Assembly (NCBI RefSeq): GCF_029167375.1
Contig: NZ_JARFTP010000001.1
Span: 124,001-188,000, forward strand
Length of the DNA stretch: 64,000 nucleotides
Direction of reading: 5' to 3'
DNA from: Tsukamurella sp. 8F
Lineage (GTDB): Bacteria > Actinomycetota > Actinomycetes > Mycobacteriales > Mycobacteriaceae
Position numbers and translations under genes: made by a program. Shown here one piece after another: positions 1 to 7,493 of this stretch. The notes under the pieces were generated by a model that saw nothing but the letters and a program-made list of their open reading frames with translations, was not told the origin of the DNA and searched no databases. Numbering within the stretch: position 1 is the first letter of the stretch; each line of letters begins with the position of its first letter.

Positions 1-1143
1 GGCAGCCGAGCGCCCGAAAGCCAGCCACTTCTGCGACGCCCACTGGTCGTACGAGAGGAAGCCGTACACGGCGAGCCAGACCGGCCATGTGCCCATCACC
101 GAGGCCCGATAGACGACCGTCATCAGCATGGGGAACATCAGCATCGAGTAGTAGCCCTGTCCCAGGGGGCCCAGAAGGAAATAGGCGGTGAGCAACAGCC
201 CCGTCGACGTCGTGAGCCACAACAGTTCGTTCTCGCGGCGGTAGTACCGCCACAGCAGGTACAGCGATCCCACCGTCATCAGCCCGAGCACGATGCGCAT
301 GCCCCATGCCAGGTAGTCGGGCAGCCCGAAATAGCCGGCGTTCCCGACGATGGAGCTGTTGTAGTAGTCGCGTCCCTCGGACAGATACGGCAGCGTGCGC
401 TTCCAGAAGCTGCCGGGGTCGTCCGCGAGCCCCATACCGGCGGCCATCAGCACGATCACGACGACCGCGGACGACAGGATCGACTTCCACCACTCGCGCT
501 TCAGGAGGATCGGCACGAAGAGCACCGCGAGCAGCGGCTTCACCGCGAGGGAGAGGCCGAGTGGGATGCCGGCCCACAGCGCCTGACGCCGCAGCAGCAG
601 AGACATCGTCACGACCTCGGCCAGGAAGATGAAGCAGTTGAAGTTGGTGAAGAGCAGCGTGTCGGTGACCGCCTCGGACGTGAACGCGACGAACAGCACA
701 ACCGGCGCGACCGCGGACCCCAGCCCGAATCCGAACATCCGGATCATCACGTACAGCGCGATCAGAAGCGCGATCGTGCTCAACCCGACGAAGATGTCGC
801 GCGCCAGGTCTGGATTGAACACGCCGAACGGCGCCATCAGCAGTGTCCCGGAAGGCGGGTAGAGGTAGTGCGGATCCACCGTTATGTAGTTCTCGACGTA
901 CACCGGTTGATGGTTGAGGAATCGCACCGCCGCGCGGTACACCGTCGTGAAGTCGTCGGTCCTGGCGCGGTTCGGCACCAATACGACCAGCCTCTGGACC
1001 ATGGTCATGATCGCGATCGGCCATGCGATCGCCTTCACGATGGTGGCCGGGTCGGCCTTCAGATGCGCGCGGGCGTCGGCGACGCGCTCGCGCACGGCCT
1101 CGGTATCGGGAACGGACACGCGGAAACCGTACCGTGCGGCCAC
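1..1143 (-). CDS. aftC: Alpha-(1->3)-arabinofuranosyltransferase AftC, C-terminus beyond the window
   Basis: Polytopic GT87/GT-C membrane enzyme that adds alpha-1,3 branches to the arabinan of arabinogalactan and lipoarabinomannan, using decaprenyl-phosphate arabinose on the outer face of the membrane. The 381 visible codons contain the TDDF motif (Asp63-Asp64) of the first extracytoplasmic loop, then VDPHYLYPPSGTLLMAPFG, TLPYLSEGRDYYNSS and QGYYSMLMFP, all close to what I recall of M. tuberculosis AftC (433 residues). The GTG start overlaps the stop of the upstream hydrolase in the string TAGTG, so translation is probably coupled. The gene order aftC, hydrolase, RibD-like reductase, with zapE divergent, is the order of Rv2673 to Rv2670c. 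The protein is cut only by the window edge. Confidence 0.93.
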   Translation of the reverse strand, partial: MAARYGFRVSVPDTEAVRERVADARAHLKADPATIVKAIAWPIAIMTMVQRLVVLVPNRARTDDFTTVYRAAVRFLNHQPVYVENYITVDPHYLYPPSGTLLMAPFGVFNPDLARDIFVGLSTIALLIALYVMIRMFGFGLGSAVAPVVLFVAFTSEAVTDTLLFTNFNCFIFLAEVVTMSLLLRRQALWAGIPLGLSLAVKPLLAVLFVPILLKREWWKSILSSAVVVIVLMAAGMGLADDPGSFWKRTLPYLSEGRDYYNSSIVGNAGYFGLPDYLAWGMRIVLGLMTVGSLYLLWRYYRRENELLWLTTSTGLLLTAYFLLGPLGQGYYSMLMFPMLMTVVYRASVMGTWPVWLAVYGFLSYDQWASQKWLAFGRSAA

Positions 1144-2699
1144 TACGCCGGACAGGCGCCCGTCGCTGGCGAGTCGAGATCGTCGAGATAGGGGGCGATC
1201 GCCTGCTGTGCGCAGGTCGAACGCATGACTGCACCGTCGCCGATGCCGGACCACTCGACCGCAGCGAGCCGAGTGCCGGCCATGAGGAACTGGCCGGACA
1301 GGCCGGTCATGGCGTCGCGAGAGGTGAGCGGGTCGTTGGCAGGCAGGAGGGCGACTGTCGGAACCCGGGCGCTGCGCGGCGCCGGCGGCGAGGCGACGGC
1401 GGGCCACGCGCTGCAGTCGAGCATCGACAGCGCGGCGGCCCGGCCACCGAGAGGATATCGCCTCTCCCAGTCGGCCGCCGCGGTGGACACCTGGTCCGGC
1501 GACGGCTTCTGGCCGGTGTCCGAGCAACGGGACACGTACTGACCGTCGCTGTCGGCGGCCGCCTGGGCGTCGGAGACGAGCCCGCGCAGTCCCGCGTCGT
1601 CACCGGCCCGGGCCGACGCCAGAGCGGTCGCGACCTTCGAGACCCGCGCGCTCTGTGGGCCCGGACCGATGGCCAGCGCCGCGGTGACGGCCTGTAGCAA
1701 CTCCGTGTCCGACACCCCGAGCGTGCCCGCCTGCGCCCTCGCGAAAACGTCCCTCACGGCCCCGGTCGGGTCGGCGCCGAGTGCGCAGGCCACCGCCCGG
1801 CACTGCGTGGCGAACGACGCGAGCGTGGCGGCGGTGCCTTTCGCGGCGTCCTCGACCCGGTCGCGGAGGTCGCCGCCGTACCGGACGGGGGAGTCGAGCA
1901 CCAGTCGCGCGACGCGGTCCGGGTGTGCGGCAAGGTACGCGAGCGCGACGGTCGATCCGTCGCCCACCGACAGAAGGCCGAGCGCGGGGACGCCCCAGGT
2001 GCTCCGCAGGACATCGAGGTCTGCGGCCGCGTTGGCGGGCGTGAACAGCGTCTGGCTGTCGGTGAGCTTGTCGGAGCACGTCGTGGCGGCCGCGGTCGAC
2101 GCGGCGGTGATCTCCTTGGAGCGTGCGGCGACCGCGCCGGGCGCCCCGCCTGTCCGCAGCGTCGCCTGCGCGGAGGGCGTGAGACACGAGACGGCGGAGT
2201 CCGGGCCCAGCCCGCGCCGCTCGACCGCCACGACGGGGCGTTCGGCGAGCAGCGGCGCGTCCGACGATGCGAGGGTGAGTAGCGCGCGATCAGACGTGAA
2301 GGTCGTGCCGCCCACCAACACCAGCGGCGCTGCGTCCTTCGGCGCTGTCGACGACGACGCGCGGGTCAGGCCGATCTCGATCTCGTCGCCCCCCGTCGCC
2401 GACGGGTCCTGCGCGACGCGGATGCTGGCGCACTCGACGGTCACCGAACCGACCGGTGCGCCTGTCCCGTACTGCCGCCCGAGTTCGTCGCCGCAGTCCC
2501 GCCAGGCGATCGAGTCGGCGGCTGGCGCTTTCCAGGCCGGCGCCGGCGCCGGCGCTTTCGACGACGCCGCGGGTGCGCCCTGGTCGCCGAGTCCCGTTAT
2601 GAACGGCGGCGCCGGCGACGGTCCGGGCGCACATGCCGCGAGGGTCGCCGCGACGGCGAGCAGCGCGGTGGTGGTGCGGAGAGTCCGGCGGCGCGACAT
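1143..2699 (-). CDS. Secreted alpha/beta-hydrolase lipoprotein (Rv2672-like, TAP family)
   Basis: A 518-residue exported alpha/beta hydrolase related to mycobacterial Rv2672 and the tripeptidyl-aminopeptidase group. A signal peptide ends in a lipobox with Cys23 (LAAC). The putative nucleophile is Ser244 in GLLSVGDGS, where the first Gly of GxSxG is replaced by Leu. The C-terminal TAP-like domain has the acid motif ANDPLT (Asp456). In the usual G-H-G position it reads SGIGDG, with Asp488 in place of the catalytic His, so activity is uncertain. ATG 2699 is chosen because it starts the signal peptide and has AAGGTGG upstream; longer readings run into the preceding gene. It lies 37 bp after the RibD-like gene and is fused by TAGTG to aftC. 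Its start codon lies inside a perfect hairpin. Confidence 0.87.
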   Translation of the reverse strand: MSRRRTLRTTTALLAVAATLAACAPGPSPAPPFITGLGDQGAPAASSKAPAPAPAWKAPAADSIAWRDCGDELGRQYGTGAPVGSVTVECASIRVAQDPSATGGDEIEIGLTRASSSTAPKDAAPLVLVGGTTFTSDRALLTLASSDAPLLAERPVVAVERRGLGPDSAVSCLTPSAQATLRTGGAPGAVAARSKEITAASTAAATTCSDKLTDSQTLFTPANAAADLDVLRSTWGVPALGLLSVGDGSTVALAYLAAHPDRVARLVLDSPVRYGGDLRDRVEDAAKGTAATLASFATQCRAVACALGADPTGAVRDVFARAQAGTLGVSDTELLQAVTAALAIGPGPQSARVSKVATALASARAGDDAGLRGLVSDAQAAADSDGQYVSRCSDTGQKPSPDQVSTAAADWERRYPLGGRAAALSMLDCSAWPAVASPPAPRSARVPTVALLPANDPLTSRDAMTGLSGQFLMAGTRLAAVEWSGIGDGAVMRSTCAQQAIAPYLDDLDSPATGACPA

Positions 2700-2730
2700 G
2701 CGCACCACCTTAGGGGGTGCGCATGTCGCG
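2692..2730 (-). promoter_or_regulatory. 15-bp perfect hairpin enclosing the hydrolase start codon
   Basis: The arms CGCGACATGCGCACC (2692-2706) and its exact reverse complement (2716-2730) flank a 9-nt loop. On the minus strand the hairpin begins six bases after the stop of the RibD-like gene. Its distal arm contains the ATG of the hydrolase, and the ribosome binding site lies at the loop and upper stem. It could attenuate transcription between the two genes or hide the start codon. There is no U-tract, so a classic terminator is not obvious. Confidence 0.6.
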
Positions 2731-2736
2731 GTCGGG

Positions 2737-3456
2737 CTACGCGCGCCGCGGGGCCAGCCAGCGGCCGTACAGGTAGCCCTCGTCGTCGGCGAGTAGATGC
2801 GCGCGGGCCCACGTCCCGTCGGGCGCGAAGGGCCCGTCGGTGGGGCGTTTGCCGTCGCCGCCGACGAGCCGGGGCGCGATCGTGAGGCAGTAGTCGTCCA
2901 ACCGACTCTCGGCGACGAGTTGCCCGAGCAGACCGGGCCCACCCTCGGCGAGGACCCTGCCGAGGTCGCGGCCGTACAGGTCGGCGAGCACCAGTGCGAG
3001 GTCGACGCGGCCGTCACCGGCGGCCACCACCACGGCCCCGGCATCGGCCAGCGCGGCGGTGTCGGCCCCCTCGGGTGCGTACACCAGAGGACGCGGCCCG
3101 TCGTGCGGGAAGAGCCGGGGCGTGGGGCGCAGGCCACCCGCGGTGACGATCGCCATCGCCGGCCGGTCCGGGGTCTCGTAGTCTTCGGCGCGCACCGTGC
3201 CGGCCCCGACCAGTACCACGTCGGCGGCCGCCCGGAGTGCGGCGAACACGCGGTGATCGCCATCGCCCCCCAGGTCTCCCGACGTCAGGTGTCCACGCGA
3301 GTCCGGTACCTGGATGCTGCCGTCCAGGCTGGCGACGAAGTTCGAGCGGACGTACGCGCGGCCCTCGGGAGCGGGATGCGCATACAACTCCGCAAGACGG
3401 CGGTCATCGCCGAGCGGTTCGATGGTCTGTGTGGTGTGGGGTTCGACGGTCGGCAC
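2737..3456 (-). CDS. RibD C-terminal-domain reductase (Rv2671-like)
   Basis: A 239-residue protein made of one RibD_C/dihydrofolate-reductase-like fold, with no deaminase domain, so it is not a full bifunctional RibD. Visible motifs include YVRSNFVASLDG near the N-terminus, a glycine-rich VLVGAGTVRAEDY, and RVLAEGGPGLLGQLV. The M. tuberculosis counterpart Rv2671 is annotated RibD and is known to have weak dihydrofolate reductase activity linked to para-aminosalicylate resistance. Whether this protein reduces the riboflavin intermediate or dihydrofolate cannot be read from sequence. GTG 3456 is chosen because the family N-terminus (PTVEPH...) starts there. It is divergent from zapE with a 60-bp gap. 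Confidence 0.85.
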   Translation of the reverse strand: MPTVEPHTTQTIEPLGDDRRLAELYAHPAPEGRAYVRSNFVASLDGSIQVPDSRGHLTSGDLGGDGDHRVFAALRAAADVVLVGAGTVRAEDYETPDRPAMAIVTAGGLRPTPRLFPHDGPRPLVYAPEGADTAALADAGAVVVAAGDGRVDLALVLADLYGRDLGRVLAEGGPGLLGQLVAESRLDDYCLTIAPRLVGGDGKRPTDGPFAPDGTWARAHLLADDEGYLYGRWLAPRRA

Positions 3457-3516
3457 CGCCCGAGCGTACCGAGCCCACCGGTTTTGCCATCGCGAGCTGC
3501 AGATATCCTGTGGCGC

Positions 3517-4554
3517 ATGACTCTGCACCTTGTGGACCGCACCCCGTCGGTGACCCCCGAGCAGATGGTGGACGAGCTCGTCCCGCCCGAGATGTTCCAC
3601 GAGGTCAGCTTCGACAGCTACATCCCCGACCCCAACGAGCCCAGTCAGGCCGAGGCGGTGCAGCAGGCGCGGGACTTCTCGGCGGCCGTGAACAAGCTCG
3701 CGAAGTCGTCGGGCAAACGGGGACTGTTCGGGCGGAAGAGCCAGCCGGCCCAAGGCGTCGGCCTGTATCTGGACGGCGGCTTCGGCGTCGGGAAGACACA
3801 CCTCCTGGCGTCGATCTTCCACAGTGTGCCCGGGCCGAAGGCGTTCGGTACCTTCGTCGAATACACGCACCTCGTGGGTGCGCTCGGCTTCAACCGGTGC
3901 GTCGAGTACCTGTCGAACCATTCGGTGCTGTGCATCGACGAGTTCGAGCTCGACGACCCGGGCGACACGATGGTGATGTCCCGTCTGCTCACGGATCTGT
4001 CCGGACGTGGAGTATCGATCGCGTGCACCTCCAACACGCTGCCTGGGCAACTGGGCGAGGGCCGGTTCGCCGCGCAGGACTTCCTGCGCGAGATCAACAA
4101 GTTGTCGTCGGTGTTCCAGACCGTGCGCGTCGACGGGCCGGACTACCGGCACCGTGACCTCCCGCCGGCGCCGGACCCGCTCACGGACGACGAGCTGATC
4201 GCAATCGCCGAAGCCGATCCCGACGCCTCGCTCGACGATTTCGACGCGCTGAGCGAGCACCTGAGCAAGCTGCATCCATCGAAGTACAAGCAGCTGGTGG
4301 CGGGACTGTCGAAGGTCTGCATCTCGGGAGTGCACCCGGCGGCGAACCAGACGGTGGCCCTGCGCATCGTCGTGCTCGCCGACCGGCTATACGACGCGTC
4401 CATCCCGGTGTTGGTCTCCGGTGCGAAGCTCGACGAGATCTTCACGCCCGAGATGATCGCGGGCGGCTATCGCAAGAAGTATCTGCGCGCGACCTCCCGC
4501 CTGCTCGCACTCTCTCGCTTCGCGTCCGCGGACGCAGCGCGCGCCGCGGACTAG
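3517..4554 (+). CDS. zapE: AFG1/ZapE-family cell division ATPase
   Basis: A 345-residue AAA-type ATPase of the AFG1/LACE1/ZapE family, orthologous by position to Rv2670c. Walker A is GGFGVGKT (residues 87-94) and Walker B is VLCIDEFELDDPGD (Asp141, Glu142). A sensor-like ACTSNT follows. In Escherichia coli ZapE associates with the Z ring and is needed under stress; mitochondrial AFG1 has a role in protein quality control, so the actinobacterial role is inferred. ATG 3517 gives the family N-terminus; the longer reading upstream crosses the divergent reductase gene. It ends before a strong bidirectional hairpin. Confidence 0.9.
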   Translation: MTLHLVDRTPSVTPEQMVDELVPPEMFHEVSFDSYIPDPNEPSQAEAVQQARDFSAAVNKLAKSSGKRGLFGRKSQPAQGVGLYLDGGFGVGKTHLLASIFHSVPGPKAFGTFVEYTHLVGALGFNRCVEYLSNHSVLCIDEFELDDPGDTMVMSRLLTDLSGRGVSIACTSNTLPGQLGEGRFAAQDFLREINKLSSVFQTVRVDGPDYRHRDLPPAPDPLTDDELIAIAEADPDASLDDFDALSEHLSKLHPSKYKQLVAGLSKVCISGVHPAANQTVALRIVVLADRLYDASIPVLVSGAKLDEIFTPEMIAGGYRKKYLRATSRLLALSRFASADAARAAD

Positions 4555-4565
4555 TCCGTAGACGA

Positions 4566-4619
4566 CGGTTCCCCCGGGTCCCGCCCACCCGCACGCGCGG
4601 GGGTGAGCCGGGGGAACCG
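4566..4619. terminator. Bidirectional terminator hairpin between convergent genes
   Basis: Perfect 12-bp arms CGGTTCCCCCGG (4566-4577) and CCGGGGGAACCG (4608-4619) enclose a second GC-rich inverted repeat (CCCGC/GCGGG). It sits between the stop codons of zapE and the convergent LGFP lipoprotein gene. There is no T-tract, which is common for actinobacterial terminators. Confidence 0.7.
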
Positions 4620-4642
4620 GGGGAACGTCTGGGACGGATCGA

Positions 4643-5353
4643 TCAGTTGTAGGTGACCGTGGTCTCGCCGCCCTTGAAGGTGATCTCGCCACCCTGGAAC
4701 TTCTGGGTGATCGCGCCGTCGGCGTCGACCTCGTCGCCGGTGGGGTAGCCGAGCTTGCCCGCCTCGTGCTTGAGGGTGCCCCACTTGTCGCCGATCTCAC
4801 CGTGCACGACGTGCGCACCCGAGCCCTCGCTCCAGTAGATCGTGCCGCCCTTGAGCGTCAGCGCCTTCCCCTTGCCGTCGGGGGTGGTCCAGACGGCGCC
4901 CTGCGGTGCGCCGAGGTGGCCCTCGGCGTAGCCGTACTTGGCGTACTCGGCGAGGATGGGAGCGTTCGTGATCGACAGGGCCTGTCCGCTCTCGGACTTG
5001 ATCTCCGTGGAGGTCACCGCCGGCTTGGCCTCGCCGCCTGCGGCGCCCGACGCACCTGCGGCGCCGGACTCGGCGGCACCCGACGCGCCCGCGGCGCCGG
5101 AGCCCGCGGCACCCGAGGCCTCTGCCCCGGCGGAGTTGCCCGCGCTCTTAGCGCCGTTGACGGCGCTACCCGCGGCCTCCGTGGCCTTGTTCGCAGCGGA
5201 TCCGGCGGCCGCGGTGGCCTGGCCGGCGGCGGAACCCGCAGCGGCGGTGGCATTGCTTGCCGCGTCCTTCGCCTGCGAGCAGGCGGTGGCGACGGATGCG
5301 GTGGCGGCAACGGCCACCGCGGCAACGGCGATCTTGCGGAACTGTGTATTCAC
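4643..5353 (-). CDS. LGFP-repeat lipoprotein with Ala-rich stalk
   Basis: A 236-residue exported protein. The signal peptide ends in a lipobox with Cys25 (SVATAC). Residues of about 26-110 form a low-complexity Ala/Gly/Ser stalk that repeats AAGSAA- and SGAAG-type units. The C-terminal 120 residues carry LGFP-type repeats: GHLGAPQG, a matching WGTLKHEAGKLGYPTGDE, then KFQGGEITFKGG. LGFP repeats are typical of cell-wall-associated proteins in mycolate actinobacteria (for example the C-terminus of corynebacterial Cop1) and are thought to bind the envelope. A role as a wall-tethered lipoprotein is inferred. It is a single gene between two hairpins. ATG 5353 gives a complete signal sequence. Confidence 0.85.
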   Translation of the reverse strand: MNTQFRKIAVAAVAVAATASVATACSQAKDAASNATAAAGSAAGQATAAAGSAANKATEAAGSAVNGAKSAGNSAGAEASGAAGSGAAGASGAAESGAAGASGAAGGEAKPAVTSTEIKSESGQALSITNAPILAEYAKYGYAEGHLGAPQGAVWTTPDGKGKALTLKGGTIYWSEGSGAHVVHGEIGDKWGTLKHEAGKLGYPTGDEVDADGAITQKFQGGEITFKGGETTVTYN

Positions 5354-5529
5354 TTCAGAACTCCTTAGCCCGGTTGTGTTCGAATTGACGCTAGCGAATA
5401 CCCGGGGCTGGTTCCAAGGTCTTGAAGCAACTCCCGAGACAAAATTCCGAAAAGCCCCACTTCACTAGCGTGAATAGTAGAGTGTGATACTCGCCACAAG
5501 AATTCCGGTGCAACGGTGCGTGAAATCAC

Positions 5530-5565
5530 GTCGCCCGCCCGGGGATGGTGGCCCGGGCGGGCGAC
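5530..5565. terminator. 14-bp perfect GC hairpin downstream of csoR
   Basis: The arms GTCGCCCGCCCGGG (5530-5543) and its exact complement (5552-5565) are separated by 8 nt. No U-tract follows. It lies 165 bp beyond the csoR stop codon and upstream of the LGFP gene, so it most likely ends csoR transcription. The remainder of the 5354-5730 gap shows no convincing gene. Confidence 0.6.
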
Positions 5566-5730
5566 AGGGTGAGGGTGGGGCGCCGCGCTGAGACTTGGAT
5601 CACATGCGCGACGGGATGACTATAGCGCACGCTCCGATGCTTGTGAATCCAGGTTGCCGATCCGTGTACTGCTGAATGAAACGGACCTGGGTTACTTGTT
5701 CTGCGGCGATCCGGACTCGGGTCGACGCTC

Positions 5731-6030
5731 TCAAGAGCGGGCGAGTCGCGAGATCGCGTCCGTCGCCTCTTTGATCTTGGCGGCCGTCTCCGCCTCGTCG
5801 CCGGCGCGTGCCGCATCGACGACGCAGTGGCTCATGTGGTCTTCGAGCAGGCCGAGTGCGACAGCCTGCAGCGCCTTGTTCATCGCCGACACCTGGGTCA
5901 GGATGTCGATGCAGTACTTCTCCTCCTCGACCATCCGCTGCAGTCCGCGGGCCTGCCCCTCGATGCGCCGCAGTCGCTTGAGGTAGTCGTCCTTGCCCTG
6001 GATGTACCCGTGGTGGTGATGCTCGGTCAT
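5731..6030 (-). CDS. csoR: Copper-sensing transcriptional repressor CsoR
   Basis: A 99-residue all-helical repressor of the CsoR/RcnR/FrmR family. The Cu(I) ligand set of true CsoR is present with exact spacing: Cys40, His65 and Cys69 (C-x24-H-x3-C, in KYCIDILTQ and EDHMSHC). The N-terminus has a short His run (HHHH). In known systems CsoR releases its operator when it binds Cu(I), derepressing copper efflux genes. No copper ATPase or chaperone gene lies beside it, so it either controls distant genes or mainly itself. A candidate operator lies 57 bp upstream of ATG 6030 in the divergent region. Confidence 0.92.
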   Translation of the reverse strand: MTEHHHHGYIQGKDDYLKRLRRIEGQARGLQRMVEEEKYCIDILTQVSAMNKALQAVALGLLEDHMSHCVVDAARAGDEAETAAKIKEATDAISRLARS

Positions 6031-6086
6031 TGCTGCTCCTGACGGCTGAGGGGTGTCCGTAATCCTCCTCTGGCTGTCTCAATACA

Positions 6087-6103
6087 ATACCCCCCTACCG
6101 TAT
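6087..6103. promoter_or_regulatory. Candidate CsoR operator
   Basis: ATACCCCCCTACCGTAT has ATAC/GTAT ends around a C-rich centre, resembling the G/C-tract half-site pattern of CsoR operators. It lies in the 119-bp divergent region between csoR and the RHH gene. The dyad is imperfect in the middle, so this is a moderate-confidence assignment. Confidence 0.45.
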
Positions 6104-6111
6104 ATTCCGTG

Positions 6112-6149
6112 CCGACGGAACCGTCGGGCTAGTGTGCTAGCATACTAGC
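6112..6149. promoter_or_regulatory. Two dyads upstream of the RHH operon
   Basis: CCGACGG-AA-CCGTCGG (6112-6127) is a perfect 7-bp dyad. GCTAG-CATA-CTAGC (6136-6149) is a perfect 5-bp dyad ending one base before the GTG start of the RHH gene. The second is well placed for autorepression by the RHH protein; the binder of the first is unknown. Confidence 0.5.
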
Positions 6150-6332
6150 GTGTCGGACGAGGTGAAGCAGTTCAACGTGTACCTCCCCGTGGGGTTGATC
6201 AAGCAGGTCAAGTTCCGGGCGGTCGAAACCGAGCAGTCGCTCTCGGCGCTCGTGGCCGAGGCGCTGCGCGCGCATCTCGCCGGGCCCGCCGACGCATCAG
6301 ACCCATCCGATTCATCAGACGAGAGGCACTGA
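6150..6332 (+). CDS. Small ribbon-helix-helix DNA-binding protein
   Basis: A 60-residue protein with the RHH (CopG/Arc-like) pattern: a short basic beta strand (VKQFNVYLP) followed by two helices ([18 protein letters not shown] and [13 protein letters not shown]). The tail is acidic and Ser-rich. Such proteins bind DNA as dimers and usually regulate their own operon. GTG 6150 directly follows a CTAG dyad. The stop TGA is one base before the ATG of the VOC gene, and that gene overlaps the methyltransferase, so the three form one operon. No toxin-like partner is present, so a toxin-antitoxin role is not supported. Confidence 0.75.
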   Translation: MSDEVKQFNVYLPVGLIKQVKFRAVETEQSLSALVAEALRAHLAGPADASDPSDSSDERH

Positions 6333-6333
6333 C

Positions 6334-6654
6334 ATGACCGCATCCGGCATCGAGGCCGTATTCCTGACCACGCACAACTGGGGCGCTGCGGCGAAGTTCT
6401 TCACAGATCTCGGCTTCGAGCTCGATTTCGAGACCGACCACAGCTCGGGTCGGTTGCGTGCGCCGTCGGGCGGCCCCTACCTGTTCGTCGCAGAGGTGCC
6501 GCAGGACCAGGAACCTCAGACACAGGTCGTCCTGCGCGTCGCCGCGGAGGGCGCCGCAGGCGTCGACTTCACAGATACGCATTACGGCACCCGCGAGGCC
6601 GTTGTGCAGGATCCCGACGGGCGTGAGTGGACTCTGCAGAGCGTGGGCGCATGA
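6334..6654 (+). CDS. VOC/glyoxalase-superfamily protein
   Basis: A 106-residue protein of the vicinal oxygen chelate fold. It has the typical opening beta-alpha unit (IEAVFLTTHNWGAAAKFFTDLGFEL), a central strand pair, and the closing EAVVQDPDGREWTLQS. Family members include glyoxalases, dioxygenases, and binding or resistance proteins, so the reaction is not predictable. It is translated in a tight operon: one base after the RHH stop and overlapping the methyltransferase start by ATGA. The linkage to an RHH regulator suggests a small-molecule response or detoxification unit. Confidence 0.75.
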   Translation: MTASGIEAVFLTTHNWGAAAKFFTDLGFELDFETDHSSGRLRAPSGGPYLFVAEVPQDQEPQTQVVLRVAAEGAAGVDFTDTHYGTREAVVQDPDGREWTLQSVGA

Positions 6655-7493
6655 CGGGCGAGGCTGCGCGCGAGGCCGGTCCTGAGGACACCTCCGCGCG
6701 AACCGCCCTGTGGCGGGCGCTGCACACCGAACTAGACGCGCCACCGGTGCTGGAGGACACCGTCGGGCTCGAGCTCCTCGCGCCCGAAGACGGCTGGCGC
6801 GCGCGGGGCGATATGGACCCCGCCTTCACGCGCGGTATGCGCGCCTGGATCGCGACGCGCTCGCGATTCGTCGAGGACCTTGTGGTGGATTCCGGCGTCG
6901 AACAGTACGTCCTTCTCGGAGCGGGCGTCGACACGTTCGTGCAGCGTCGTCCCCGCGTGCGGGTTCGGGTGTTCGAGATCGATAGGCCCGAGCCGCAGGA
7001 GTGGAAGCGCGGGCGCCTCGCCGAGCTCGCGCTTCCGGCGCCGACGTTCGTGCCCGTCGACTTCGAGAGCGACGGCGACTGGCCTGCCGGGCTCCGAGCA
7101 GCGGGATTCGATCCCGCGCGGCCCGCCGTCGTCGCATCCCTGGGAGTCTCCATGTATCTCACGCGCGAGGCGACGATGGACTCGCTGGCGCGTGTAGCCC
7201 GGTTCGCGCGCGGCACCGAGTTCGCCATGACGTTCCAGCCGCCGACGGAGTCGCTCGTCGGCGCGGCGCGCGAGCTCCGTGAGATCGCCATGGCGGGTGC
7301 GGCGCGTAACGGGACCCCGTTCATCTCATTCTATACGCCCGAGGACGCGATCGCCCTCGCGCGCGATGCCGGTTTCGCCGAGGCACGGTGCGTCTCGACC
7401 GAGGAACTCACCGAACGCTATTTCGCAGGTCGCGCCGACGGCCTGGTCCCGTCGCACGGCGAGGAGTTCCTGGTCGCCCGGGTGGGTGATTAG
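6651..7493 (+). CDS. Class I SAM-dependent methyltransferase (LCM/TIGR00027 type)
   Basis: A 280-residue protein of the leucine-carboxyl-methyltransferase-like family that is expanded in mycobacteria. The SAM motif is YVLLGAGVDTF, followed by an acidic strand end VRVFEIDRPEPQEWKR and the later motif VVASLGVSMYLTREA. The substrate is unknown. ATG 6651 overlaps the VOC stop (ATGA) and is preferred to an in-frame start 24 bases upstream inside that gene. The 3' end overlaps by three bases the end of the convergent ThDP enzyme gene. Confidence 0.82.
   Translation: MTGEAAREAGPEDTSARTALWRALHTELDAPPVLEDTVGLELLAPEDGWRARGDMDPAFTRGMRAWIATRSRFVEDLVVDSGVEQYVLLGAGVDTFVQRRPRVRVRVFEIDRPEPQEWKRGRLAELALPAPTFVPVDFESDGDWPAGLRAAGFDPARPAVVASLGVSMYLTREATMDSLARVARFARGTEFAMTFQPPTESLVGAARELREIAMAGAARNGTPFISFYTPEDAIALARDAGFAEARCVSTEELTERYFAGRADGLVPSHGEEFLVARVGD

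Noticed and set aside
6150-7493. RHH/VOC/methyltransferase operon as a toxin-antitoxin system
   Set aside because: The RHH protein is antitoxin-like in size, but the downstream proteins resemble enzymes, not toxins.
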